Source: Alitta virens
Taxonomy: Eukaryota; Annelida; Polychaeta; Phyllodocida; Nereididae
Length of the DNA: 64,000 nt
Direction: 5' to 3'
NCBI GenBank assembly: GCA_932294295.1
Contig: OW028576.1
Location: 22,203,227 to 22,267,226 of the forward strand
The notes under the pieces: model-generated
Databases searched by the model: none
Told to the model about the DNA's origin: nothing
What the model saw: only the letters and a program-made list of their open reading frames with translations
Shown: one piece after another, positions 47,315-57,245 of the stretch
Position numbering within the stretch: position 1 is the first letter of the stretch
Layout of the letters: each line of letters opens with the position of its first letter
Program-made: the position numbers and the translations under genes

Positions 47315-48745
47315 ATGCCGATGAAGAAAATTACTGCACCTAGGACCAGGACAACTGCAGTTCCTGCTGAGGACAGAGAGAAATCGCTCTCTTCACTTCA
47401 AGCCAGCGATGATGAAGTATCTTCTGCTTCATCAAAGAAGAAGAGTGCTCTTCCTGTGAAGGAGAAGATGGCGAAGAAGTCTGCACCTGCCAAGCGGACT
47501 GTACCTGCCAAGCGGACTGTACCTGCCAAGAGACGAAAAATTGCCACGAGGTCATCCTCAGATGCTGCCAGCACGGATGAGTCCCAGAAGTCTGCTCCTG
47601 CGCCTGCTCCTGCACCTGCTCCTGCACCTGCGCCTGCTCCTGCACCTGCAACTTCTCCTGACACTTCACCTGCTCGCTCTGCAGGTCCTGCATCACCTGT
47701 TTTCTCAGGTAGAGGAAATGAGCCTCGGAAGAAGCAGGATAAGCTCTTCCTGCCACACCAGGATGAACAGGAAGTTGCGGATTGGTACAGGGACCACCCG
47801 ATATTTTATGACCGGACCCTATCGGAATATAAGGACACCGGGAAGAAGACGGCCCTCCTTAATGCAATGGCTGCCAAGTTGAGTGTCTCCTGCACCGGTT
47901 TGCAACTCAGGACTTGGCTTGAATCCATCAGGACTAGTGCCGGAAAACTTATGAGGCAGGGGCCATCCGGAACTGCCAAGAGAAATCCCACAGAGAAAGA
48001 ACAGTGGATATGTGCCAACTTCGGATTTCTAGTTGACCATATCACTAGAATTCCCAGTCGACAAGGAAGCAATGTTCTTTCAAAAAGACTTGCAAAAGAT
48101 AACAGCAGCAGTGGTGCAGAAGAATTCGGGCCCCTGGAGATTTCGGATGACCCGGATATTTCCATGGATATCCCCCCAGCTCCTGCCAAGCGTTCCAAGG
48201 GCGGCCCCTACAAGAAACGTAGACAGGAACCCCAGGAGGAACCCCATCAGCAAAGAAGAATGGACGAGCTCATGGAATTGGCCAGGAGCTCAACAGGTGC
48301 CCTGCAGGCATCTTTTCACCAAATGGCTGCTGCTGCTCCTCCTCCTCCTCCTCGTCATCCAGCAGATCTCCACGAAAGGAGAATCCGGGCGATGGGAGAC
48401 TACATCGTTGCGGAGTGCCTGATGATGGACACGGACACATTCGATGACTTTCATACGCAGCTGATGCCTATGATTTTCCAATTAAAAGGAAACCTTATGA
48501 GGAACAAAAGGCAGCAGCAGCAACCCCAGCACCAGCAGCAGCACCAGCAGCAGTTCTTCGCTCCTCCTCCTCCTCCTCCTCCTGGGCTTCAGTACACGAC
48601 CATCCTGAGTCCACAAAAGAATTGGCCACCTGCAACTGCAGCTGGACCATCTTCACTGCCTCCTTCTGGCCCTCCGTCGATGATTTCTGAAATGCCATCT
48701 AGTAGCTCAACATCACTCAATATGAGCCAGTATTTCAACTTGTAG
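47315..48745 (+). CDS. Harbinger accessory DNA-binding protein, MADF/Myb-like
   Basis: 476 codons, intact. Residues about 10-95 are basic and Ser/Lys-rich with three tandem copies of a PAKRTV-type unit; 90-115 is a Pro-Ala repeat. Residues 143-235 form the likely DNA-binding domain: EVADWYRDHPIFYDR, a central TALLNAMAAKL, LRTWLESIRTSAGKL and EKEQWICANFGFLVDHI fit the MADF/SANT-like pattern, where W, HP-x-LYD and TWxxSIRT are characteristic. A second basic patch (KRSKGGPYKKRRQ, about 289-301) may be a nuclear signal. The C-terminus has Pro and Gln runs. In this superfamily such a protein brings the transposase to the nucleus and to the terminal repeats; here it is convergent to the transposase. 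The ATG is the first after the TATA box. The role is inferred from the family. Confidence 0.85.
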   Translation: MPMKKITAPRTRTTAVPAEDREKSLSSLQASDDEVSSASSKKKSALPVKEKMAKKSAPAKRTVPAKRTVPAKRRKIATRSSSDAASTDESQKSAPAPAPAPAPAPAPAPAPATSPDTSPARSAGPASPVFSGRGNEPRKKQDKLFLPHQDEQEVADWYRDHPIFYDRTLSEYKDTGKKTALLNAMAAKLSVSCTGLQLRTWLESIRTSAGKLMRQGPSGTAKRNPTEKEQWICANFGFLVDHITRIPSRQGSNVLSKRLAKDNSSSGAEEFGPLEISDDPDISMDIPPAPAKRSKGGPYKKRRQEPQEEPHQQRRMDELMELARSSTGALQASFHQMAAAAPPPPPRHPADLHERRIRAMGDYIVAECLMMDTDTFDDFHTQLMPMIFQLKGNLMRNKRQQQQPQHQQQHQQQFFAPPPPPPPGLQYTTILSPQKNWPPATAAGPSSLPPSGPPSMISEMPSSSSTSLNMSQYFNL

Positions 48746-48756
48746 ACAACCAACTT

Positions 48757-49680
48757 GTAGACAACCCCGGCCTTTTTCAAGGCCAAACAACCCCGGCCTT
48801 TTTCAAGGCCAAACAACCACGGCCTTTTTCGAGGCCAAACAACCCCGGCCTTTTTCAAGGCCACCAAATCCTCCCAAAAGAGCACGCCTTGTACACATAT
48901 TTTTGTTAACAATCAATCAAAAAAAAAGTTCCCAAAACCCTCCAAACTTTTCTCTATCTTTGTCCAAAAAATAATAATATTTTAGTACAAAATAAACTTG
49001 TTCATATTTCCTTTGGATTAGATCACAATATTTCTTTATTATACACTTGAACTATCTTTCAGTAGATTGCATATTATCACACTTTACTGAAGTTTTCATA
49101 TTTCTTTAGCAAACAAATTTGTTACTAACTTAATAATTTTGAGCAAAGAAGACACCATTTTTTTGGTTCAGAACTGCCGTAGTTGTTTCTTGTTCAGAAG
49201 TGCCGTACTTTTTTTTTGTTCAGAAGTGCCGTAGTTGTGTCTTGTTCAGAAGAGCCGTATTATTTTTTTTGCTTCAGAACTGCCGTAGTTTTTTCTATTA
49301 TACTGCAATGAAAATAATGAAAGTACGGCACTTCTGAACAAAAAAAAAAGTATGGCACTTCTGAACAAGAAACAACTACGGCACTTCTGAACAAAAAAAA
49401 TCTTCTTTGCTAAATATTAGTAACCCTGACACCACCACACTTAAGTTAATTGCAACTTTGTTTCCTATAAGGAAATATGAAAACTTTATTAAACCAAAAA
49501 AAAAAACAAATACAGGCATTTCTGAACAAGAAACAACTACGGCACTTCTGAACCAATAAAATATTTTGTGTGGGTCAGACAGGAACTGTTTTTTTTTTAT
49601 TACACAAGAAGTGTACATGGTCTGCTCTTTTGGGAGGATTTGGTGGCCTTGAAAAAGGCCGGGGTTGTTTTGTGGTTTCT
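48757..49680. terminator. Palindromic convergent 3' region between the two Harbinger genes
   Basis: Right after the first stop are four units of CCCCGGCCTTTTTCAAGGCC (48765-48863). The last continues into ACCAAATCCTCCCAAAAGAG, and this whole block recurs as reverse complement at 49624-49675, next to the stop of the transposase. Between them, GTTCAGAAGTGCCGTAGTTG-type units occur about four times on one strand (49165-49290) and four times in reverse (49320-49555). It is likely the shared 3' untranslated and transcription-end region; its symmetry could also give double-stranded RNA. Confidence 0.6.
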
Positions 49681-49683
49681 TTA

Positions 49684-51021
49684 TTATACCATGTCATCTT
49701 GCCATGGCACACTTCCTTCCTCTGAATTAACATAGTCTACCAGGTACTGCCGTTGACTCTTGGCTACACCAGTCATTGAATGGCCTCTAGTGGGTGGTGG
49801 CATTTCATCAATTTCTCCAGCTGCCCTCCAAGTTCCTGGGGTGATTACATGTGTGACTGGATCTTCCTGGTCCACCATTTTGTTCTGGGCAGTTGGATAC
49901 CTTACTCTCATCAGATTGTGGAGGCAGCAGCATGCAAGGACTATGGATTCCACTGTCTTGGTCCTCTGTGGCATGGTAGTCAGGAGACACCTGAACCTTG
50001 CTGAAAGGATACCAAATGCATTTTCCACAATTCTTCTTGCCCGGGAGAGTCGGTAATTGTATATCCTCTGCTCCTTGGTCATGATTCTTAGGGGCAGTGG
50101 CTTCATCAGCCAGGTTTTCAAAGGAAAGGCATCATCTCCGACAATGAAGTAGGGAAGAGGTCTTTCACCAGGAACGATTGGTTCAGGTGGCGGTAACCCA
50201 AGGGTCCCTTCTTCAAGTGCTTCCCTCAGGACTGTCGTGCTAAATACTCCTCCGTCCGATCCAGCTCCGTTAGCTCCACAGTCTACATTAAGGAACTTGT
50301 AGTCAGCATCCACAAGAGCCATGAGTACAATGGAGTGGTATCCCTTGTAGTTGTAGTACACGGAACCACCTTTGGGAGGACATTTGATGGCCACATGCTT
50401 TCCATCAATGGCTCCAACACAATGAGGAAAGTTCCATCTCGAAAAGATTAGTTCAGCGACTTTTCTCCACTCTTCTGGAGTTGAGGGGCAGGTCAGGAGT
50501 TCTTCGGAATACTCTGCAATTATGGCTTCACAGACTTCTCGAATTATCAAGCTGATGGTGTTGTGGGCCACTCTAAAGCCATACATGAGGGACTTGTAGC
50601 TGTTTCCAGTTGCCAAATAGCGCAGGGTGATGGCAAGTCTGTGTCCTGGGTCCAAAGCTTCCCTCATACAGCTGTTTTGTTTTCTAATCCTATGATCAAT
50701 TTTGCCAACGATCTCTCGGAAAATGGCTGGTTCCATTCTCATAAAGTTGGTATAACTTGCGGTGTCTTCGTGGAACAGTTCTCTCAGTAGACGTTCATAA
50801 TATCCCATCTGCGGTCTTCTCAACAGCCAAGGCTTCACCCAAAACCTCCTCCTCCTCCTCCTCCTCCTGGCTGTCAGTTCTCTTTCTTCTTCTCTCTTCC
50901 TCTTCTCCTCCTCCTCCTCAGCTAGTGCTTCCATACAAGCAAGTTGTAAAATAAGTGTATAATTGGCCTGAGCAGCTAGTAGTAGCAAGGCTCTATTTCG
51001 TTGGGGTTGATGCATGTACAT
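49684..51021 (-). CDS. PIF/Harbinger DDE transposase (HARBI1-like), intact
   Basis: 445 codons without interruption. Residues 30-70 are a charged segment with a Glu run and an Arg run (RRRRRRRR), a likely nuclear signal or DNA contact. Then come FMRMEPAIFREIVGKI and HRLAITLRYLATGNSYKSL, the usual helix-turn-helix region of these transposases, and the catalytic core: FPHCVGAIDGKHVAI (first Asp), VDADYKFLNVDCGANGAGSD (second Asp in ADYKF or GSDGG), and RARRIVENAFGIL (the catalytic Glu). The final CCCLHNLMR block is also typical. All three catalytic acids are present and the length is normal. The start at 51021 is the first ATG after the TATA box at 51080-51088. It probably cuts the 46624/51386 ends and may mobilise the MITEs elsewhere in the window (inference). 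Confidence 0.95.
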   Translation of the reverse strand: MYMHQPQRNRALLLLAAQANYTLILQLACMEALAEEEEEKRKREEERELTARRRRRRRRFWVKPWLLRRPQMGYYERLLRELFHEDTASYTNFMRMEPAIFREIVGKIDHRIRKQNSCMREALDPGHRLAITLRYLATGNSYKSLMYGFRVAHNTISLIIREVCEAIIAEYSEELLTCPSTPEEWRKVAELIFSRWNFPHCVGAIDGKHVAIKCPPKGGSVYYNYKGYHSIVLMALVDADYKFLNVDCGANGAGSDGGVFSTTVLREALEEGTLGLPPPEPIVPGERPLPYFIVGDDAFPLKTWLMKPLPLRIMTKEQRIYNYRLSRARRIVENAFGILSARFRCLLTTMPQRTKTVESIVLACCCLHNLMRVRYPTAQNKMVDQEDPVTHVITPGTWRAAGEIDEMPPPTRGHSMTGVAKSQRQYLVDYVNSEEGSVPWQDDMV

Positions 51022-51079
51022 GGTCTTTCCTCTTCAGCAGCCGGAGACAGAATGATGGAGAACAACAGATGCAGCCCCT

Positions 51080-51088
51080 ATTTATACA
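51080..51088 (-). promoter_or_regulatory. TATA box of the Harbinger transposase gene
   Basis: On the minus strand GTATAAATA, about 60 bases upstream of the ATG at 51021. Confidence 0.7.
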
Positions 51089-51114
51089 TTTTTGGCAAAT
51101 TCCACGAGATAGCC

Positions 51115-51270
51115 AGCCGCCGGGTTAACCCGTGGAAGCCGCCGGGCAACCCGTGGAAGCCGTCAACTAATTTGCCGTACCCGGCAGTAACCCGTGAAAG
51201 CCGGCGGGTAACCCGGCGGGTAACCCGTAGAACCCGGCGGGTTAACCCGTAGAACCCGGCGGGTTACCCG
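51115..51270. repeat. Right subterminal tandem repeats of the Harbinger element
   Basis: About seven irregular units of GTAACCCGTAGAACCCGGCG type, matching the set near the left end. Confidence 0.85.
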
Positions 51271-51389
51271 CCGGGTGCTGCCCCGCCCCTTTTTGCTGCT
51301 GCCAAACCGGCGGAGAGAGCTGTTACATAACTATTACGTAATACTACGGGTTCACTACGGCACAACCGGCCCATGTGACAGTGGCTTTA

Positions 51390-52130
51390 CAGAGTACAAT
51401 TTTGCAATTGAGTACAGGGAAGGAAAAAAGCATGGGAATGCCGATGGTTGCCCACGCATACCTGTTAGGGCCTGCAAATGGTTGGATTGCCCGGATCCAA
51501 GCCACCAAAAGGAGGGGGACATGGTCACTCTGGTGCAATGGAACAACCTAAGAGAGACGTCTTTCATCCGCCCTTGGCCAAACCGGCCCCTAGAAATGCC
51601 CAATAAGCCATCACACACCCTTGGGGAAGACAAAATAAGCCAGACGGTGACTGTAAATGTAACAACACCAGATCAATATATTAACCACTTTGGGCTCGAA
51701 TTGGATGGACGATTTTACGATAGAACAAATCCAGGAGGCCCAGGCAAAAGACCCTGCAACCGGCAAGAGTGTGTGATATTTAGGCACAATTCTACTGCCT
51801 GCACCTAAAAGAAGGCATCGTGTATAGGCATCACAAGCTGGCAACTGGTGAACGATCGTGGTTCTTGTATAGTTACTACGCCAATTGTTTGCCTTACTCC
51901 ACTCGTCAAAGTGGGGAGGTCATATGGGAATAGGCAGTATGTTGGCGAAATTAAAAAGGCGATTCTATTGGCCCTGCTACAAGGAGGACGTTATACGTTG
52001 GGTTAATTGGTGTGATCCATGGGGAGCAGACAGTGTGTCCCTTTGCACTAGGTCCCAGTAGGCATGCTGATGGAGCAACTGGCCTTAGACATCATGGGTC
52101 CACTTCTTTTGGATGGACGAGGATGGTCAA
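51390..52130 (+). pseudogene. Ty3/Gypsy A, right half: end of RNase H to integrase start, degenerate
   Basis: Immediately after the Harbinger element the frame reads EYNFAIEYREGKKHGNADG, the usual end of Gypsy RNase H, in the phase expected from the left half. A poorly conserved linker follows (51480-51810), then in other frames pieces of the integrase zinc region and core entry (RRFYWPCYKEDVIRWVNWCD, about 51955-52013, and ALDIMGPLLLDG, about 52083-52118). The catalytic integrase core does not continue beyond that point, and several stops are present. Confidence 0.8.
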
Positions 52131-53035
52131 TCCCCGTTCACACATGAACAAACTGACATGGTCTGGGCCACCATGCAAGCTGCCGGGATGTCAGAGACAG
52201 TATTAGAATTAACGGCAAGCGATGTCGAGGTCTGGGCAGTCTGTGGGGCCTCCCCAATAGCAGAAGAACAAGCGGCAATGGCTCCAGACTATTGGAGCAG
52301 AGGGCGACTAGATCACCTGCACAAAGTCATGTGGTCGAACATGGCAGCCCGTAACCTCAAGGAGTTGGACGAGCCTGTCCCAACTCCTTGAGATTTGTGG
52401 CTTATTGGAGACCTGGGGTGGCAGCCACCCAGGAAGCCATGATGGAATACCTTACGAGGCGTCCATGGTATGTTAGTTGGGACAGAGAAAGGGACTCTCA
52501 GGAGAAGGCACCCCAGTCAGTGGGGCCACCACGTGGCCAGGAGATGGAAACAAAGAGTCCATCCTGGACACCAAGCAGTAGCCCACGGATAGTGGCCGCT
52601 GTCGCTGCAATTAGTCAAACAGGCTCTGTGAAAACCGAACAGGCCCCTACGACCAGGACGCTGGTGCATCAACACGACCGTCCACGGTGAGGATCTCCCA
52701 GGAAGTGGAGCAGGAAACAGTGTCACAAGCACAATGCGAGGACATCGTTAAAGAAGTCTAGAGGGCACGCAGGCAAGTGTCCAAGGGAGCCAGTAGCTAG
52801 AGCAGCTGAGAAACCAGCTGAGGGCAGAAAGGGAACACTGTGCGGCGGCAGAAAGGCAGACTGACCTGCTCTAAGCTGAGGTCGACCGCCTAACAAAGGA
52901 CAGGAGGTGGGAGGATGTGTGTCGGGCATGCCCTCCCAACCAGTAATCCTGACCTTCTCAATCACACAGCAGAAGTCCATGACTCGGACCGGCGGCTGGA
53001 GAGGACCTGTAGTGGCCATGGACAGAGCATGAGGT
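52113..53035 (+). pseudogene. Unusual 3' coding region of Gypsy A with coiled-coil potential
   Basis: Instead of the integrase core, there are frames that do not resemble integrase: 52113-52391 (92 codons, with ELTASDVEVWAVCGASP) and 52388-52690 (100 codons, with TQEAMMEYLTRRPWYVSW). A stretch at 52790-52920 reads EQLRNQLRAEREHCAAAERQ in one frame with heptad spacing, interrupted by a stop. I do not recognise a family. It may be a captured or gag-like segment, or a product of internal rearrangement. Confidence 0.4.
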
Positions 53036-53479
53036 CCTTGCGCTATGAAGGTAGACCAGCACAGCCTGCTTTGTAGTGACTATTCTCCAATCCGAAACTG
53101 GGGAGTACCACCAAGACTGGGGGACTCAGAGCTGCAAAAGTGTAGGAGATTCTCCAAAACCGCTTAGAAAGCTGAGGTAAAACCCAGACTGGTATATGAC
53201 TGGCCTCAGTAGGCATGTGGCATCATGCAACCAGCTAATGTTTACTGGAACGACTATTGTGTGATTATATGTTCTATTTGTATCTTTCTACTGTTGTTTT
53301 ATGACTATTTGATTGTGTGCTTTTATTTTTGTAAGCACTGTCCTTTATAAAGATGCATTGATTTATTGTATTTTGATGTACTTGTTTAATTGTATTTCTT
53401 TTATATATATTATATGTCACCCTGACTGCCGTCACTGATTGTATTAGACCGACTTACAGAACATAGGGACATGTTCCCA

Positions 53480-53495
53480 ATGAGAAGGAGGATAA
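53480..53495 (+). other. Polypurine tract of Gypsy A
   Basis: AATGAGAAGGAGGATAA directly precedes the inferred LTR start TGTGGTGACC. Confidence 0.6.
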
Positions 53496-53643
53496 TGTGG
53501 TGACCCCGGTCACTGACCTGCCACGCATCAGGAATGCGCACGTAGGGACAGACGACGGAGTAGACAGGCTGTGTGGTGAGGCAGGGTATAATAAATGATA
53601 AAACGTGTCTTTTGCATTGAGTGTTCATTTTGGGAAACTTACA
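53496..53643 (+). repeat. Inferred 3' LTR of Gypsy A, about 148 bp
   Basis: The segment starts TGTGGTGACCCCGG after a purine tract, contains an AATAAA signal (about 53591) and ends CTTACA. The size is close to the 175 bp LTRs of the element at 60.7 kb. With no 5' partner in the window the borders remain inferred. Confidence 0.5.
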
Positions 53644-55139
53644 TTGGACCGAAAATCAACTTGCTTTTCAGCCATATTTCTTTCACACAAATGGTATTTA
53701 TTTTCAATCCTACTATTATCAAGTATTTAGATTTTAATTTTGAAAGATTGAACGTAGCTTAGTGTATTTCATCTGTATCTTCATTTAATGACTTTTGCAT
53801 ACAAACACACTAAAACTTCAAAATTAGAGACATTTAATTGCAAAATTGATTTAACTTAATAACAAAGTACGATCCAACAACACACACGCACAAAAAGGAA
53901 GAAAAAAAATCCTTCGGGGGAAAAAGAAAAGAAAAAAAGATACATATTTTTTTTTAGAAAGAAGAAGCTTTGGTTTTCTTAATAGTGATGTGGTCACCAT
54001 AGCAACCTGTTCCTAAGGGGAGGTTCAATCGTATTGATATGTGCAACAGAAAAAGCCCAGGGCTCTGCAGAAAGTGCGCAATCAAACCACCACACGGTTA
54101 TGTATGCTAAACAAATTAATTTGATAAATACATGAATAGTGATGTTAATACAAATGCATTGACCATAAACTCCAAGCAAATTGGGAGCACACGGCCATAG
54201 TGTTTTGACAAAGCGTGTTGTCACTTTCTAGTACTTTGGGGCAAAGTGCCCGTTAGCCATATGTCCAAATCACACTGCAAATCTCACAAAGGCGAGAATT
54301 GGGGTCACAAGTGGGTCAAGGTTGTCAGGAAGTTAGGATTGATGTCACACACGCTATTCCTAATCTCCAAACGATATATATAATTTTGATCCCAATTATC
54401 CCTACACACAGAATATACATCTTCTGATACTAATCCATGGGTCAGCCTTATGATCGGGAAGCATCTTTATGCATCGTAGCCAATCTGTAGGCTTCGTCAA
54501 AGGATGTGGAGTGCAAAGAAATTTTGAGTAGACTCAAACCAAATTTCCGGACCTACGACTGTTTTTTTATTAGAAATACGTAGTTACATCGTAGTTACAT
54601 CGAAGCTCTTCATAGATACTAGATCGTCTTAGGACCAATTTTCTTGCCGTTTATTTGACCTCACCCCCTTGCCATTAAGACCATTAAAATTGGCAGTACG
54701 GGGTATTTAAGGGGGGGGGGGGTAATTAAGGGGGTGTTCCTCTGCAACGACAGAACTCAGTAATATCCAAATACATGATTGCAACTTTATGAAATGCATT
54801 GTAATTTTTGCAATTAACTATTTATAATTCATATAATACTTTATGCATTGTCCCATCATTGTTAAACAATATACAAATACATTTGTTCCTGGCGAATTTG
54901 CACAAGATGCAATAAATGTCTGTCACACTGGTGCATCGGATTAGCCCGAGACGTCATAACTAGCTGATAGTCCGAACGCACATATTATGGCTGTCTTAAT
55001 TGTGAGTTGGTCTACATAATGAGGTAATCTACCGATCAATGCTATTGAATGCATTTGTTTACAAAGACAGCTGAATATAATATTCACAGATATTCTCCAC
55101 TCCACTGCTGTGAGCCAATCAGATTGTTTATTTTCATCC
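53644..55139. other. No recognisable gene
   Basis: Poly-A-rich patch (53890-53960), a G run at about 54712-54722, otherwise unique-looking sequence with chance frames. Confidence 0.45.
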
Positions 55140-55167
55140 AGCATATGGGTGTATGCTGTACAGCAGT

Positions 55168-55252
55168 ATAATATATTGGTTGGCTGCAGTGTATATTGGT
55201 TGGCTGCAGTATATATTGGTTGGCTGCAGTGTATATTGGTTGGCTGCAGTGT
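55168..55252 (+). repeat. 20-bp tandem repeat, about four units
   Basis: Units of ATATTGGTTGGCTGCAGTGT. Each contains ATTGG, a reverse CCAAT box, and CTGCAG. The YWLAAV/TAANQY repeat frames on either strand come from it. Confidence 0.9.
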
Positions 55253-55504
55253 ATCTTGTACGATGTGGAGAAACGTGTGTCGTCCGACGGAGTTGTGTGG
55301 GATTCGGAAACAAAATTTCCCTACGATCTTCCTCATCACCCACCTATAAATAATCAAGCACACAATTATCTACAGCAACATAAACTTGTAATTATACTGA
55401 ATCGGGTACAATTACTGTACTATAAATATGATATTAGCTCTCTATACACATGTAGACACAATAATTAACATGTACATTAACATGGTACTGTGTTTTAAAA
55501 ATTT

Positions 55505-55690
55505 TCGTTGACCGCTTCGGCGGGCAACTATTGCAACATATTGCGTCCTAATTTCTTCTTCCGGCAGCCACTGGTTTAACCGGCATGCGCATGGCAAGTG
55601 GGTCATTACGATGCATTGTGGGAGCATGGTGACTATGAAATACGGAACATGAGGATCGGCTGTGTTTTGAAGAACGATATTTACAGATTG
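55505..55690 (+). promoter_or_regulatory. Promoter-like stretch and possible first exon
   Basis: CpG-bearing sequence with TTCTTCCGGC (ETS-type), GGCATGCGCATGGC (NRF1-like) and TGCATTGTGGGAG (resembling ZNF143/SBS motifs) within about 70 bp. The transcript could begin near 55610. An ATG at 55649 opens 14 codons (MRIGCVLKNDIYRL) to a strong donor TTG|GTAAGT at 55690/55691. A combination of such elements is common at animal housekeeping promoters; I could not find the next exon with confidence, so the gene is unidentified. Confidence 0.4.
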
Positions 55691-57010
55691 GTAAGTAGTC
55701 TATTTTTTCTAATTTTGATCAGGAATTATAAACGAAACAATCAACTGGATTTTTACTACTCACTAATAACATTTATATACTGTTGCATTCACGTTCGCTG
55801 CTTCTGTAGCACGTTAGATGTTTCATTATGTTTAGTAACACCACTCGTGTCATCATGTTAGATGTTAGAAACTTTCTTCAGCACGTCAGATATTCCAGTA
55901 CCACATTAGATGTTCCAGTAGCACGTTAAATGTTTCACTGGCATGTTACATGTTTCAGTATGCATAAAGTAACACCACTTGTGTAAACGGCATCATGTTT
56001 TTATGCTGCTTTTCACTTTATGCATATCTTCACTTACCATTAAGTATTACACCATTAAGTATTACACACATTGTTTTATTAAACATTATAACTCTGCTCT
56101 CTTTTTCAATACCATTATTTCTTTCCTGCACTAGTTCCACTTTCAATGGCTTAATGCCATCTTTATTGCATACATATATCTAAGAATGTTTCTGATACAC
56201 ATATACCTTGTATCATTTGTATTACTTCTTATACATTTCAGTCACTATTTAATAAATACCTTTTGGTACATAATACATTTTTTAAATATGTTTCTTCGTC
56301 ATCATTCCTCCCTTTCCCTACTCCCCCACCTCTCTTCCTCAAACACCACCTTCTTCCATTACCTCGGGCCAACTTTTAGTACCATACTTGTATATTTTGT
56401 TTTTGAATCTTGGTTTCATAGGTATACTCAGGAAATTGGCATTATACCACCAAATTTCTCTGCATGTCTGTCAAATATGAAAATTAAATATGAAAACAAA
56501 TCTTTTGAGAGCCGTATGAAAAGAAATAACTTCTGCAGTTCATGTTGAAATAAATGAAATATTGACAGGTTTGCGGAGACAAATTTGCTGCTTCTGACGG
56601 TTGTATAGAATTAATATGAGTAGTTCTATCTTCTATAATTACCATTATAAGCAATGTGGCTTCTGAAAATGAGTTAACAGATGCTTTGAATATGTTTTCT
56701 TAAGGAGTCATCTACTTAGGACACTTGCCTCAGTGATAATATTAAAGGGTAAAACAAAGAATTGAGATATTAAACACATAAATGTACAAATATGAATTTA
56801 AGATATTGTAAAATAGTGAAGTGGTCTCAATAGCCAAAGGCCCAGAGGCCGGCCATATAATCAAACTGGGAGCACGTGACCCGCCAATCATTGAACATTA
56901 CAGCAAAATGTCAATCTCACGCATGTGCAAAGGGTACCCAAGGCGTATCTCTTTACGCAAGATTCGTTTGGCTTCAGAAAACTACAGATTGAGCGGACAC
57001 CTGTTCTAAT
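55691..57010. other. Possible intron sequence; no exon recognised
   Basis: AT-rich. A frame ending at 56548 (with WFHRYTQEIGIIPPNFSACL) follows a possible acceptor near 56422 but shows no family signature. Confidence 0.3.
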
Positions 57011-57245
57011 GAAACCAGGTGTAAACGCTGTGTTCTTGGGCATGGACATAGGGAGTGTTCCCCCCCCCCCCCTATAGAAGGCCTCCTGCTCTAACTGCCA
57101 GGGACAGCATCCTTCATCCTACTCCGGCTGTCCCTCCTACAAGGAGACCACAGCCCAGAAGATCGCCCCAACTGCTAGTCTACTGGATGCTGCCCGCATC
57201 GCAGCCACAGTTGCTGATATCACAGAGGCCGTGTCTGCAATGTAA
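57011..57245 (+). pseudogene. LINE ORF1 zinc-knuckle relic
   Basis: One frame (57011-57060) gives TRCKRCVLGHGHREC, a CCHC-like knuckle. After a 13-base C run (57060-57072) another frame gives ASCSNCQGQHPSSYSGCP, a C-x2-C-x3-H-x6-C knuckle typical of Jockey/CR1 ORF1 (the 'C.NCGG.H...Y..CP' form). It then ends with an Ala-rich tail and a stop at 57245. The frame change at the C run and the upstream TAG show decay. Confidence 0.65.

Larger units (their letters stand above)
46624..51386. mobile_element. PIF/Harbinger transposon, 4.76 kb, apparently intact
   Basis: The ends AGCCACTGTCACACGGGCCG and (reverse of right) AGCCACTGTCACATGGGCCG form long terminal repeats, nearly identical for more than 50 bp through CCGTAGTGAACCCGTAGTAT. 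The left flank is TAA and the right flank TTA, close to the TWA target duplication of this superfamily with one mismatch. Two convergent genes lie inside, each preceded by a TATA box. GC content is visibly higher than in the surroundings. It splits the Gypsy element A; without it and one copy of the 3 bp, the Gypsy frame is continuous. Confidence 0.93.

Noticed and set aside
47340..48912. Several long frames opposite or shifted to the MADF-like gene
   Set aside because: Shadows caused by the Pro/Ala-, Gln- and Pro-coding repeats of the real gene.
55134..55363. ORFs with TAANQYTLQP / YWLAAVYIG repeats
   Set aside because: Translations of the 20-bp tandem repeat.
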